64,000 bases of DNA from Pyrocephalus nanus (Eukaryota > Chordata > Aves > Passeriformes > Tyrannidae), in contig CM076267.1 of NCBI GenBank assembly GCA_038380795.1, positions 10,275,501 through 10,339,500 of the forward strand. Reading direction: 5' to 3'. How positions within the stretch are numbered: the first letter of the stretch is position 1; the number at the start of each line of letters is the position of its first letter. The notes below the pieces were generated by a model. It did not search any database. It was not told where the DNA came from and saw only the letters and a list, made by a program, of their open reading frames with translations. The position numbers and the translations under genes are program-made. This document shows positions 1-11,042 of this stretch, piece after piece.

Positions 1-277
1 TTGGAACTGCAAGGGCCTCACAAACAAGCTGTAAAAATGCAGATGAGTTTGCACTTAACGTGTAATCCCTTTACCAGAAATATCACTTCTGAGAAAGGAA
101 AATCACGTGCCTCTCTGAGCTAATTTACTTGCCCAACAAGAAGAAAAAGCTACCCAAGGACATGCACATCTCCAGCACCGATCCATGCTGCACTCCCCCA
201 CGCAGAACTCAGGACACCTGAAGTCTGTGCTACTGGAACATTCTTGTCACTATTTAGACATTTTCTTAAAATACAGA

Positions 278-295
278 TTTTTTTTTTTTTTTTTT
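278..295. repeat. T18 homopolymer
   Basis: Eighteen uninterrupted T bases. On the KALRN sense strand this is A18. No retrotransposed gene body is visible beside it. Confidence 0.95.
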
Positions 296-1880
296 AATTG
301 CTAAGACCTGTCCAAAGAGCCTTCTACAGCACTGCTGCCTGTAGCAGACAAAGTCTTTAACACAAACTTCATCTATACAGATAGAGATGCCACTGGTGCC
401 CCATGTTCATCAGTCCACATTCCCGTGGCTCCCAAAGGATGTGACACATCTGAGTGGCTACATCGTGCAACTCTCCACTGGAACCAGGTCACATCTGATT
501 TGTCCAGAGACAGAAATGGAGAGGCAAGCAAGAGATGTCATCTTTATTTTGATCCCTCATGAGGACAGAGGGACATATGGAGTAAAAACTGTCCTGTCTA
601 ATCTGCACCCAAATCTCTGTGCCTGATGTTTGCCTTTGGCTCACACCGTGAAGGTGAGGAAGGTCCCTTGGAATGCAGTGTCACCTTGGCTGATCCATGC
701 CCCTGCCACACAGCATGAAAGTGGAGGGGTAAGGTAAAAAGGATTCAATTTATAAGGAAATAAGCTCATTTAAATTTTCAGACCTTTTTATGAAAAAAAG
801 CTTCCCATTTTAAGGACATTCTCCCTTTGTTGAGATTATTTCACACACCACACCAATGCCAAAACCATTATATCATGCACTATGTGTCCAACAGAAAAGC
901 AAGCCAGCCTATAGAATGGCAAACCAATACAGTAACTAAAGCTGGAGGGAAATATTTTTTCAACACAGGAAGATTTTCAAGGTTTTGAAAAATTTCCCAT
1001 CATATCAAGATGTAACTAAGGCTTTCAAAAGCTTCCAGATACTCACTGAAGCAGAGACCTTAACTTGAACTGCATCCCAGAAGAGCATGCTACTCTCTAC
1101 ACAGTCAGGCTCCCTCTCCTTCTTCATTCCCAATTATTTAAATATTTGTACAACTTGGAAAAGCACTAAGAGATGAGATCAGGAGACATCCAAGCCCACA
1201 CTTACGATCCTCTTGCAGGATATGAAACACCTGAGCTTCCCACAGCCCAACAGCCCTAATCACTCTGATGCTGCCCATTCACCTTCACCTGGTGAACCAA
1301 AAATCCTGTTTCTGGGACCCCTTTGACACCAAAAGTTCCACCAAAGTGAGCTCTGCAAAATAAATAAATAATTTAAAAAATTATCTAAATTCTGGTAAGC
1401 TGGAAAAGTGAGAAAACTCTTGACCATTTTACTAATGGTAACACAAGGATTTCAGCTACAGAAAAGGAAACAGGATCCAGAACATTCCCGTCGTGTCTTT
1501 GCTTCAGGATAAAAATTGTCCCTCAACAGTTCATCTAAACTGTCCTCAGAGGAGCAGGATAAATAAGGCTCAGGCAGAGGGGCAGAAGTTACCAGGACAG
1601 ACCGGGGAAAATGGGTTAATTCTCATTGGAGGAGGAAGGTTACATGATGACCCAGTTGGAGGTTTCTGGATGATGGAAGGATAAGTAAGTGCCTGAGTGG
1701 ATTATTCTAGTCTTATAGCACAGAAGAACAAGGAGACACGGGGCCAATCTCAAGATACGGGAGGTTTAGAAACAAATGTTTCTCATTTGGGATAAAAGTA
1801 CTGCTCTCTGCTTTGAGCAATAGGGTGAAATTATTATTACAAGCGCATCATACATATTAGAATCCTTCAGCTGCTTCCAA

Positions 1881-1911
1881 ATTATTCAATTCAACTCAAT
1901 TCAATCCCAAT
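1881..1911. repeat. imperfect (TTCAA)n microsatellite
   Basis: ATTCAATTCAACTCAATTCA followed by ATCCCAATT: about five imperfect copies of a CAATT/CAACT unit. Confidence 0.7.
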
Positions 1912-2274
1912 TATTGAGAAATCCCTATTTTTCATGAATGCCTGCATAAATTATGATTTTATCAAGAGCCTGTATGAAGAAACATCAGATTTCTTCCAGA
2001 ACAAACCATGGTATGCTTAAATCACCATAAGGCTGTGGTTTACTCTTCTAAATACTGATAATATGTAGCTTTCTTATTGCATTTATAAGCAATAATCTCA
2101 GCTTTTCTAAGCAGTCTAAATGGGATATTACCACCATCAAACTTCAGACACCAAACATGCCTAAATTAGGACACCCATCTGCCCTAACAGAGCCTTGGAC
2201 AGGTAGCAACAGACACTAAAACAGAAGAAAGTCTTTTGGCATTAACTGTACACAGAGCTTATAATGTTGCTTTT

Positions 2275-2390
2275 CTTTATTATTATCTTTTAACTGAGAG
2301 GAATAGTGAAGTACAGAGAGGGGGAAGAAATTCAGCCCAGATCCCACAGCAAGTTCACTTGAAGAACCAGTAGAAATGGGGTTTTCTGAC
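2275..2390 (-). mobile_element. MIR-like CORE-SINE relic, reverse orientation
   Basis: The plus strand runs TTATTATCTTTTAACTGAGA, then ...GTACAGAGAGGGGGAAG..., then ...CCCACAGCAAGTTCACTTG. This follows the reverse complement of the MIR core (TTATCCCCATTTTACAGATGAGG..., GGCACAGAGAGG, TCACACAGCAAGT), with many substitutions. That is expected for an element that stopped moving before birds diverged. Identification is by memory of the consensus; no alignment was run. Confidence 0.5.
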
Positions 2391-2597
2391 TTGGCCCACT
2401 ATGTTAGAACTTCATAGTGCTTGAAACTGTCTGTGCTTGTCAGTAATCCATTCAAGGAGGCTAATCTTGCCCTAAGTCAGCCATGAGCTCAACACCAATT
2501 GTATATGAACAGTCTTCAAAGAGCTACTCAGCACATTGTTTTAAAAGAAAATAAAAACTAGAAGGAAGTTTGGAGTCTCAATTGCTTTAAGCAAGAT

Positions 2598-2643
2598 ATC
2601 CCATGTCCTGCCCCCCCCCCCCCCCGACTCACAGACATGGGAT
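2598..2643. repeat. 10-bp inverted repeat enclosing a C15 run
   Basis: The left arm ATCCCATGTC at 2598-2607 is perfectly complementary to the right arm GACATGGGAT at 2634-2643. The 26-nt loop contains C15 at 2611-2625. On the sense strand of KALRN the loop carries G15. Confidence 0.85.
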
Positions 2644-2649
2644 GCAATA

Positions 2650-5370
2650 ATCAAACATGTCATTGGATTTGTTAATTAGTTATTAAATACTAAAAAAAAC
2701 AGCTAATAATTTCTTATTGGTTTTCAAGGTGGGTTTTCATGGGCTTTTCTCTGATTTAGAGAAGCAAACAGATGGTCTGGTTATTAGTGCTCTGGAAAAA
2801 AAAGAGTTAGAAAAACACATGTTCTTCAGGGCACAGAGTACACTGAGAACAAATATTTAGCCAAATATGTCTTGCATTTCTCCCACAAAAACGCTTTGTT
2901 TGTTGATGGCCCTGCATGTCAGCAGCTTCCTTACCAATTCTTCCCATCTCCCTTTCTTCTGGCCTACACAGACCCATTGCTAAAGTCAGAACTTTTTCCC
3001 AGAAATAGGATTTCTCCTCCATAATTTTTCCTCCACAAATCATGCAGTGATGTCACAAGGAGTTGTGATGCACACCCCATTAAAAGAAAATACCCAAGAA
3101 ACCTCAGAAGGCCTGCATGGAAGCAAGTTGCACAGTCAGTGACCTTCTGATGACACTTATCTAGGTCAAGCATGCATCCAAGAGGAAAGAGACTCCAGCA
3201 ACAATATCCTTATCCTAGCAGCTGCCCGAACTGATGTTTTAATCCTCTTAGTGGTGGCCCCACAGGTAAGCCAAGATGTTGCCCAGCCCAGAGTGTTGCT
3301 GCTAGGAGCTCTCTGTACTGGCCTTACCAATCTCAAGTCCTGAGGCACATCCATCCCTGTTAACACAAAAAGCTGGAACTCCAACTATGGCTAGTCCTGT
3401 TTAGGACAGGAAATTATCAGTTTCCGTTAATGCAGACTGCTTGTATCCAGCAGATAATGATTTTATCAAGCTCTGTTTTCAAGCTCCATCTCTCCACCTC
3501 TATCAGCCATTCTGCCTTACCTGCTCGCAATGATCCACATTTAAGGGTCCCAAGCCCTCTACTTCCTTCTGCACTCTTTTTCTAAGCATAAATTCACAAG
3601 GATTAACCAGAGGCTCAGAGAAATGTCCACACAGACAGGGCTCCCAAGTGCCTTGTCTGATGTCCCGCAGCACACTGGGAACGGAAGCAGCACAGAGTGT
3701 CTCTGGCCCCCGCTCAGACGGCTGCTGCACTTCAAATGAACACGCTGCTTCATCTGACCCTGCACATCATAAGCTGATCCATCTTGATGTTGCAGACTCT
3801 GCTGAGACCATAAGTGAGTTTCCAGAGGAGATGAAATAATCCTCAACAGGTATTTCAGTCCAAAATGCGGTGAAAAAATGAATGACAGTGAGGAGAATTA
3901 GGAGGCAGAAGGAGCTCGGCTGATGTCAGGCACCTCAATGCAATGATAAACAATACACTCTGGATTTCTAAATCTAACTGACAGACTTCCTAAGAAAGGA
4001 AAGTATTAAGGAACTAGTATCCAGTCTTAAAATAACATTCCTTTCCCTGCCATAGCTGAGCTCTGCGAGACTGCTTGCCACTAGACCTCCTCTGAACAGA
4101 CTTCTACACTAAAACTCCTCCAGTTTCAAAAGGGACTCAGGTGTTGCACAGGTCATATATAGGATTATAAATTAACCTGTGACCACCCTCAAGATCAGTT
4201 GGTTCCAACACAGGTGATTCCAGTGCAACTGTGATGAAATTTGAGCTCCCACAACAAGCCCCACCTGCCAATGAACACAGCTGGGTGCAATCACCAGGAT
4301 TCCATATCCCAAAGTCAATTGCCTGAATCAAATCCTAATGGCAAAAATTCACAACAGGACATTTAGGGTTAATAACTCCAAAACCAAGACTAATTGATCT
4401 CACCAGAAGATCTCCTGGCAGAGCAGATCAGAGGCTGTAGATGGGATGACCAGTGCAATGTCTGGAGGATCCCACCTCCTACCAAGTAGATTTGTTCTGC
4501 AATCGCCTTCCAAAAAGCCACTGCATGGATTTGAAGATACCACCTGCTGGGGCTTGTAATACACTTTTGCTGCTTTATGCAAGTATTTTGGGGTACTTCC
4601 TTAATTTTAAATGTATGTTGGGAAACAAGGCCCTGGGGAAATGGTAATTACTCCAGCAAAGCAAAACTAAGGACAAGTGAGACTCATTAAAAGGAAGGAA
4701 GAGCTTCTTCATGTGGAAAGCAAAACTTCCAGAGAGAGCATAGAGGAGCTTGTTTTTTCCTCTGGAAGTAGCTGGATTGCTCTGAAGTATCAAGGGAGCA
4801 CCAAGTACCCTCCTCTTCAAAATTGACCCTAAACCTCTCTGCCTTTTGCCCCAGATGAAAATTCCTTTTTTTTGATCTCGCCTCTTTTATCGCAGATTTA
4901 TGGGAATAGCGGTATATATTTAAAAATCAATTGACAAACTGGACAAAATAACTCCCAAGTCTTCTAAAACAAAGCCCACTGCACACCTTCTTGCCCCTGA
5001 AGATGGGGAGGGAAGAAAACACAGCATGTGGTGAGGGTGGTACTGACAGACACTCCAACCTCACACCACTGGGCACAATGTTAGAAGCTGTAAAGAATAA
5101 GGAGAAACAAAGAGAGGCCAGATTCATCCTGAGCACACACTGTTTGTCTTCCTCATTTGAGGCAAGCAAGGCAAGAAACAGCAATGGCAAAGTTTCTGAT
5201 GTTCATCAGCGAAGTGAAATGTGTGCTAAACTGAATCACTGTGACTGGCTGCTCAGGTTTGCCACAACCCCAGCAGGGAAGTCCTCGACACCTACAGCCA
5301 AACAGAGGATCCTGCAAAGTAATGAAAGCTCAGGGCAGAGTTTAAGCTCCTGGACGTATGTAATTGCTAT
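2650..5370. other. intronic stretch, no gene or recognised repeat seen
   Basis: Mixed composition with no repeat family that I recognise and no exon-like block with convincing splice sites. The longest frames here (72-95 codons on the minus strand, 149 on the plus strand starting at 4991) are unlike any family I know and overlap each other on both strands, as chance frames do. Confidence 0.5.
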
Positions 5371-5382
5371 TAGAAAATCTCT

Positions 5383-5414
5383 CCCCCCCTCCCCCCTCCC
5401 CCCCCCCATCCCCC
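5383..5414 (-). repeat. C-rich tract; G-quadruplex-prone on the minus (sense) strand
   Basis: The plus strand has C runs of 7, 6, 11 and 5 separated by T, T and AT. The minus strand therefore reads G5-AT-G11-A-G6-A-G7, which satisfies the G3+N1-7 quadruplex rule several times over. It lies in the transcribed strand of the intron, about 5.5 kb downstream of the KALRN exon. Confidence 0.85.
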
Positions 5415-5528
5415 GGGCTTTAAGAAGAAATTCAGCCTAGGACTGGAAAACACTGGCAGATAAAAATGTTTCTGAAATTTCACACTCCAGCAGAGTATTT
5501 CCATTTCAAAAAGCCTATATTTTCACAC

Positions 5529-5583
5529 CAAAAAAAAAAAGAAAGAAACAGACAAACCCAACCAAACAAACCAAAACCCCACA
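5529..5583. repeat. A/C-rich low-complexity tract
   Basis: A-rich start (A11), then CAAAC/CCAAA-type units, almost without G or T. The transcribed strand is correspondingly T/G-rich. Confidence 0.75.
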
Positions 5584-6219
5584 ATGACCAAGAAACAGAG
5601 GGTTTCCAATTGTGAATTTCAGTGCTTCTTGTCAGTTAAAATTGATTCCTTAGGGAAAAAAACCCATAAGCCTGGAACCAAAGTGCTTTCACAGAAATAA
5701 GGGAGTTTCCAGAGGTGACAAGTCTCATTAGTGGGACAGAAGAGCACATCTTACTGCAAAACAACCCAAATGGTTGGGTGTTTTTGTTTTAAATATCTCA
5801 AGTGCTACAGTCACCTTCCTGGGTCCTTCTATTAAGGACGAGAAAACCCTGTGAGCTGGAAGAGGAGGGGATGTACACAGACCTTCTTCCTTCACAGGCT
5901 CAGTTCCTCTCTTTTATTGTTATTTTCAAAGTCCCTGACATTAATTGAGAAGCTGTACCTATGAGACAGGATGCAGGGACAGTAAGTGCTGGCAGTGACG
6001 AGACATTCTCCACAGAATGTCCCATGGCTGTGGTTAAAATGTGTGGAAAAATATAGAGCAACTGATTCTGCACGCTATATTTACTATCTGTAAATGAAAT
6101 CAGAAGTCCAAGGAGACTTTTTGATTTCTGCTTTAACTTTAGAGGCCTATGCAGATATATAAACAAACTCTGTAGGTAAAAGCTCTTCTCTATACTCAAA
6201 AATCAGCTAACACTCTTGG

Positions 6220-6302
6220 AAAACAAAAGAAAAAAAATGAAACAACAATTAAAAAACCCCAAACCAACAACAAAACAAAGGGAAACAAGAAAAAAAATAA
6301 CA
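6220..6302. repeat. A/C-rich low-complexity tract
   Basis: Runs of A broken by C and CC (AAACAAAAG, CCCCAAACCAACAACAAAAC). The overlapping frame at 6216-6407 (63 codons) is nothing but Lys, Gln, Asn and Thr codons from this tract and is not a gene. Confidence 0.75.
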
Positions 6303-6309
6303 TGGCAGG

Positions 6310-9300
6310 CTCAGACTCCGTCAAAAGACCTGGAAATGCCACAGTCTAAACATTTTCATTTTCTTCTTCAAAAAAAAATCTCTATTAAGGCAGCAGCAAA
6401 TTCCTGATGAAAGCATCATGGCCCAAAACCACCAGAAAAATTCAATAGTTAAACAATGCCATGTTTTTGTAATAGCATATTTTCTATTCTTGGAATTTCC
6501 ATTTATTTCAAAGTATACCAGTGGTAATAGGGAATGGTATAAAATGGAAGATAGCTTTCTGTAACAAAATATAGAAGAACTGTTGATGTTTCATTTGAAA
6601 TTTCCATTCCAGAGGAAGAGGAGGATGGAAACTTTTAATTTAAATCAAAACTTTTTGTACAAGTACAAAATGTTTATATCTTTCAAAAATTAAATATTTT
6701 AGTTAGTTTTATTCCCAACTCAATACAAATTCCAGTGTCCACAAATCAGCACTTGAGAACCCCCGGACTCTGGACGTGAACTCTTCCAGTGCCCAGAGGC
6801 ACTGAGGGTCTCATTTGAATCCTTTCTCTGAAGAGTGAAGTGCATCCATTGCATAAAAAGAAAAAGCATGCTCCTCCATATGTGGTACCTCTGACAATAA
6901 GTGACCTGTGGTATCTTCGGACAAGTTTTTGGGAGTGTCAGTGTTTCCCCCTCTGAGCTCTCCTCTCTGATTCAACCTTCTGGCCTAAATCTGGTGGAAC
7001 CTAATTGCAAAGTTGTCCTTTCACCCAGTCTATTTATACTGAAATTCCCAACTCATGAGGCTGCCCCCGAGAGACGGGGTGTTGGGGACAGTGGAATTCT
7101 GAAGGACGGAGGTGGCTGAGCTGTTACTACATCCACTTCTCCCTGCTCTGTGCCTTTTGTTGCCCAAAGTCCACAGAAAAACCTCCTTCTTTGTGGAACA
7201 TGCAGGTTGGGAGCTCTGCTTGTCACAGCTGCAGCAGCTCCCCGGCTCATTACACACCTCTGCCATGTGCTGTTGGTTCCTCGGTGCTCAAGCACCCGCT
7301 CAGACACCCTGCCAGCCTCCTCCTTTGCACTCCTGCCTCGGCAGAGGAGCAGACAGTACCTGGGTGACAGGAGGGAGCCCACACACCACCGCTCTTCTGA
7401 GCCCTCGAGGGAGCAGAAGCACCAGGAAGGATCCCGAGAAACTCTTCTGGGTGGGATGGGGGAAATGCTCTCAGTGAGACCCATGACAATAGTCAACAAA
7501 TAAGCTTTTTCTAGCCTAAGTGCATGAAAAGCTCCCTGCATGGGAAAGGAACATGGCAACACATTCACCTCCCTCTCCTGAGAGCCTCATACTCTCCCTT
7601 CTGCATTGCACTGATCAATAGGAAATCTCCTATAAATACAATCAAGCAGCGGAATAACACCCAAAATTACTCTAAAACTCTTCTAAAACATCATCTCATT
7701 CTAAAACATCACCAAGAAAGATTATAACACCAGTTTCCAAAATATTTCACCAGCTCTCACTGAAAAAAACCACCTAAAATAATCTACAACCTGTTTTATT
7801 TCCATTCCTCGGTGTTCATCTCCTTCTCAGAACACAAAAATGAATCTCTGGCCTGTAACTCACTCACTAATTGTTCACAAAGCCTTTGCATTGCTGGAAG
7901 CAACACAGTGAACCACCCAGGCAAAGCCAAGATTTTATTAGGGTTTAGACAACAAGCAGGTGGCCAAAGCCACCCCCCTGCCAACCCCCTGCCTAATCTG
8001 CTTCCAGGAGGTCAGTGATGGAAGCACTCAGACGGCGATGGCCGGGACGTGCTGCCCCCACGGCCACTCAGTCCATCACTCAGAGTGTGCGTTACGGAAT
8101 GGGATTTTCAGGTGCTGTTTAGGCACACACGTGAACTCTGGGTTGAGTCTAGCTCATACATGAGATCACTGGAAGAAAGCAAGAACCAGTTCCAGGAAAA
8201 AATCCTGATATTATCCACTACCCCTCAACTCTCCCACAGCGCAGGGATGCAGATGCAGAGCCTGCTGCTCGCTGCCAGCTGAGTCAGCCAAGGGGAAGTG
8301 CCAGGCACAGAGCCCCAGACAGCACTTAGGCTGGATGAATCCATGCCCAGCTAGTTAGAGCTGTATGTCAACTCTGAAATTAAGTGCCCTTGTGAAAGCC
8401 TGAGTGCTCCTCTGAGATGGCACGGCTGTGCAGGCAGGCCCTGCTGTGCCTGCTCTGGAGCAGGCGGCAGCCGCTCTCCCTTCCCTGCCTGTGCTGCCCT
8501 GCTGCTCTGCAGGCCCCAGGGTTGGAGCATCCACCACGCTGACACACAAAGCACGGTGTATCCCCTCCCTGAGGGGTCTTGTGGGCTCTCTGCAATTTTC
8601 CTGTGGAATCATGGACCAAGAAACAAGCCTGTGAGGCATAGCTGATGGGAAAAGAAATAAGCTGAGAGTTTTGTGTGTGCTGTTAAATTCTGCTGGTGTA
8701 AGGAGAGCCCCCTCGACAACTTTACTGTACTGTTATCGTTAAAATTAACTGTAGCATTAAAATCTGGAGAAGATTCAATAAAACTCCTTTTCCTCAAGGA
8801 AGCCTGATTAAAACACAATGTGCTCTCAGGGTTTGTGCTAACTACAGAACTTTTTTTTTTTAATCTTGCAAAGTCCAACTGTTTGATTTTTCGATTTTGT
8901 CAAACATTCTGTGCTCAAAGCATACTCTAGGAAATTATTCCATTTTAAGTAAAAAGAACTCAGCCATCGGTTGAAATGCTCAAACCTTTTCTTAATCTGC
9001 TTTATTACAACCCAGGGGAAGACTGGGCAGTGCTTACACTCTGGGCTGGAAGGTGATGCTGGGGCTGTTGCAGTGGGACACCAGAATCTCCAAGTGTTCT
9101 GCCTGCAAAGGCCCCTGGCAATTGTTGCCTGTATTCATTGCATTTGGAGACCATGAAGAGGAGGTGTAAATCCTAGGACATCTAGCTGTGTTAGGAACAG
9201 CACATTTTGAGCAGATCCAAGTCTGGAGGCTGGGGAGTCTATAAGGAGCAAGCTGTACCCTGCCTGCAGCTGATCACGGTGTGAAACCCCAGGGGGTCTC

Positions 9301-10920
9301 GTTGGAGCTGCTTATTTAACACCCCTCCCCTCCCAAAGGCAGGCTTGGCCCGGGACAGTGTCTAACGAGCTGATGATTTGGTGTGAGACCCTCTGGCTCA
9401 GAGCTGAACGCAGTCACCATCAGTGCAAGGGGCTATATAAACAATCCAGACAGGTTGTCATTATTAAATATTCCATGAATTACTAAATGATCCTGCAGTC
9501 ATTTCCATGCAAAGCAACAGCAGGAGCCAAGAACTAAATTGCAGTACAGTCCCTGAATAAATTCCTCCCTTTCACTTCCCCAGAGCACCCAGTTCAGCTT
9601 TTGTGTCACAAACAAGTGTGCAGGTACGCTCTGTTTTTATGACTGTGTTCCTCTCTTCGGAGCAGTGAAAGCCAACAACCACATAAAACATTTCAGGACA
9701 TTCAGAAGGATATTTCAGTGTGATATAAAGTACTCCTGCATGTGAGGAGTGTTGGGATAGTCTTGGTTTTCCATGTGAGGCTTTTAGTGTTTCAGAAACT
9801 TCCCTCGAACTTCTGGATTTTCATGTTGTTGATGAGAAGGTTTAGCTTTTATAGGGCCTGAAATCATTTGCCCAAGTCACTGCTGGACTCACGATCCCTG
9901 GACTATTTAGCTGTTGCTTACATGGAAAGACATCTCGCACCAACCATTAGTCAAGGCTAAAGCCTTTCCTGCCTGGACAGCATCTCCATGGCTCAGCAGG
10001 GTGATGAGCCCCATCCTCATGGGCCCGACTCCACACCTGGGGAGACAGCCAAGGAGGAAGAGTCTGGGCACTAAACAGCCTTGCTGCTCCTCCCCTCCCT
10101 TCTGCAGTCAGCATTGCTGTGGAGATGAAGGAAACAAAAAGGAAAAGACTGCAAACGAGGGGAGCTGGCTATTCTTGATGCAGGGTTTTTTTTCACTGTA
10201 AGCAGCCTGAGTGGTTTGCAATCATAGAAATGCTGCCACTGGAATACCCTGGGTTTATGCTGCCAGTTTGAGTGACTTCATGCAAGATTATGATCACTTC
10301 AGACTTTCTCTTCCCCCTCTCACTGACAAGTTGTAATTCATGCCAGAAACACTATCATCCAAGCTATTCTCAAAGCCTTTTCCATATTGTCTAGTCCTCA
10401 TCCACCCCCAGGTCCTCGAGATTTGTATCCTGAATGAAGGCTGTAAATCTTTGTACAGGGTGGCAGGAGAACTTTGAGTGTCTGAGCTATTATGCAAATG
10501 CAGCATCAATGGTACTTTTAACTGCAAGTTGATTGGAATTGTAAATGAAACACCAATGATTTATGGGTCAGAGTGCTGCCTACAAACAGGAATTAACACT
10601 ATTCACTGACCTTGAAACCAAAGGAGGATCCCTGAACTGCCCTGAATGCTGAGACAGCCCTCATCTAGGCTTGAGCTGAGAAGCTGCATTTCATCCAACC
10701 TGTGCTGGCCATTTACCTGTTCCTCAGAATCATGGGCCAGTTTCCAATGCTCTGAGTATTACTGGATAGCCTTGTTCCACCTATAGCCCTTTTCTTAGCA
10801 GAGGAGCTAATTTAAGTATTACCAAGGCCAAACATGAAACTGGTCCCTCATGACTTTGCAGTGCCATAAGGACCAGGATGTGGCAGGCAGTGCTCATGCT
10901 GGGCTGGAGAGATCGAGAAA
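6310..10920. other. intronic stretch next to the exon; GC-richer patches, one enhancer-like patch
   Basis: No further exon seen. GC-richer patches at about 7050-7480 and 8400-8600 give several long overlapping frames on both strands (up to 171 codons), which is a composition effect. At 9425-9520 there is an AT-rich block with GTCATTATTAAATATTCC and CATTTCCATGCAAAG, including an octamer-like ATGCAAAG; it resembles conserved intronic enhancers but is untested. Confidence 0.45.
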
Positions 10921-10926
10921 AGGTGT

Positions 10927-10932
10927 GCTCAC
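10927..10932 (-). other. KALRN: 5' splice donor of the KALRN exon
   Basis: Read on the minus strand the junction is CAG|GTGAGC. This matches the vertebrate donor consensus MAG|GTRAGT at every position except the last, so it should be a strong site. It fixes the lower-coordinate end of the exon at 10933. Confidence 0.88.
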
Positions 10933-11007
10933 CTGACACAAAGGCCACTTTCTCCTTCAGAATAGGAAGGACATCAGCAGCTTTTAAACCATCATTTCGA
11001 AAAGAAC
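10933..11007 (-). CDS. KALRN: KALRN (kalirin) internal coding exon, probably exon 2
   Basis: Seen: on the minus strand a 75-nt block is bounded by a ...TTTTGCAG acceptor and a CAG|GTGAGC donor. Only one of the three frames is open. It enters in phase 1 (the last two bases of a Gly codon), reads 24 codons beginning SFRNDGLKAADVLPIL and ending VAFVS, then leaves one G for the next codon. Family knowledge: human kalirin reads GSFRNDGLKASDVLPIL directly after its alternative first-exon peptides, and then runs into GRDKRGG. TRIO has FRKNDEMKAMDVLPIL and VAYLSG here, so this is kalirin. The peptide lies at the start of the N-terminal Sec14/CRAL-TRIO domain, ahead of the spectrin repeats and the two DH-PH RhoGEF modules. 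Kalirin activates Rac1/RhoG and RhoA at neuronal membranes and dendritic spines. Anything odd: Ser to Ala in KA(S/A)DV relative to human as I recall it. Both ends are phase 1, so skipping would keep the frame. Confidence 0.93.
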
Positions 11008-11042
11008 CTGCAAAACAAAGGAAAACAGGAACGCCACATTAG
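11008..11042 (-). other. KALRN: 3' splice acceptor, polypyrimidine tract and likely branch point
   Basis: Read on the minus strand, TTCTAAT is followed by a stretch rich in T and C (TCCTGTTTTCCTTTGTTTTG) and then CAG, directly before the exon. The CTAAT core at 11038-11042 puts a candidate branch A at 11039, 32 nt upstream of the exon, which is a normal distance. The tract and the AG together make a well-formed U2-type acceptor. Confidence 0.85.

Larger units (their letters stand above)
1..2270. other. intronic stretch, no gene seen; T18 near the start
   Basis: Ordinary AT-leaning non-coding sequence. The only distinct feature is an uninterrupted T18 run at 278-295, which is A18 on the transcribed sense strand. 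A short ATTCA-type imperfect repeat lies at 1881-1911. Frames up to 79 codons occur but show no family resemblance. Confidence 0.6.
1..10932 (-). other. KALRN: KALRN intron downstream of the exon (partial)
   Basis: This is inferred intron on the minus strand, running from the GTGAGC donor towards lower coordinates and off the window. The next kalirin exon should encode GRDKRGGPILTFP and the body of the Sec14 domain. I found no such stretch in any frame, so this intron is longer than 10.9 kb. It contains simple repeats, one MIR-like relic and GC-richer patches near 7050-7480 and 8400-8600, with no other exon that I recognise. Confidence 0.8.

Noticed and set aside
6216..6407. Lysine-rich 63-codon frame
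   Set aside because: It is a translation of an A/C-rich simple tract.
7053..7568. 171-codon minus-strand frame overlapping plus-strand frames of 117 and 121 codons
   Set aside because: Three overlapping frames on both strands in a GC-rich patch indicate low stop density and not a gene.
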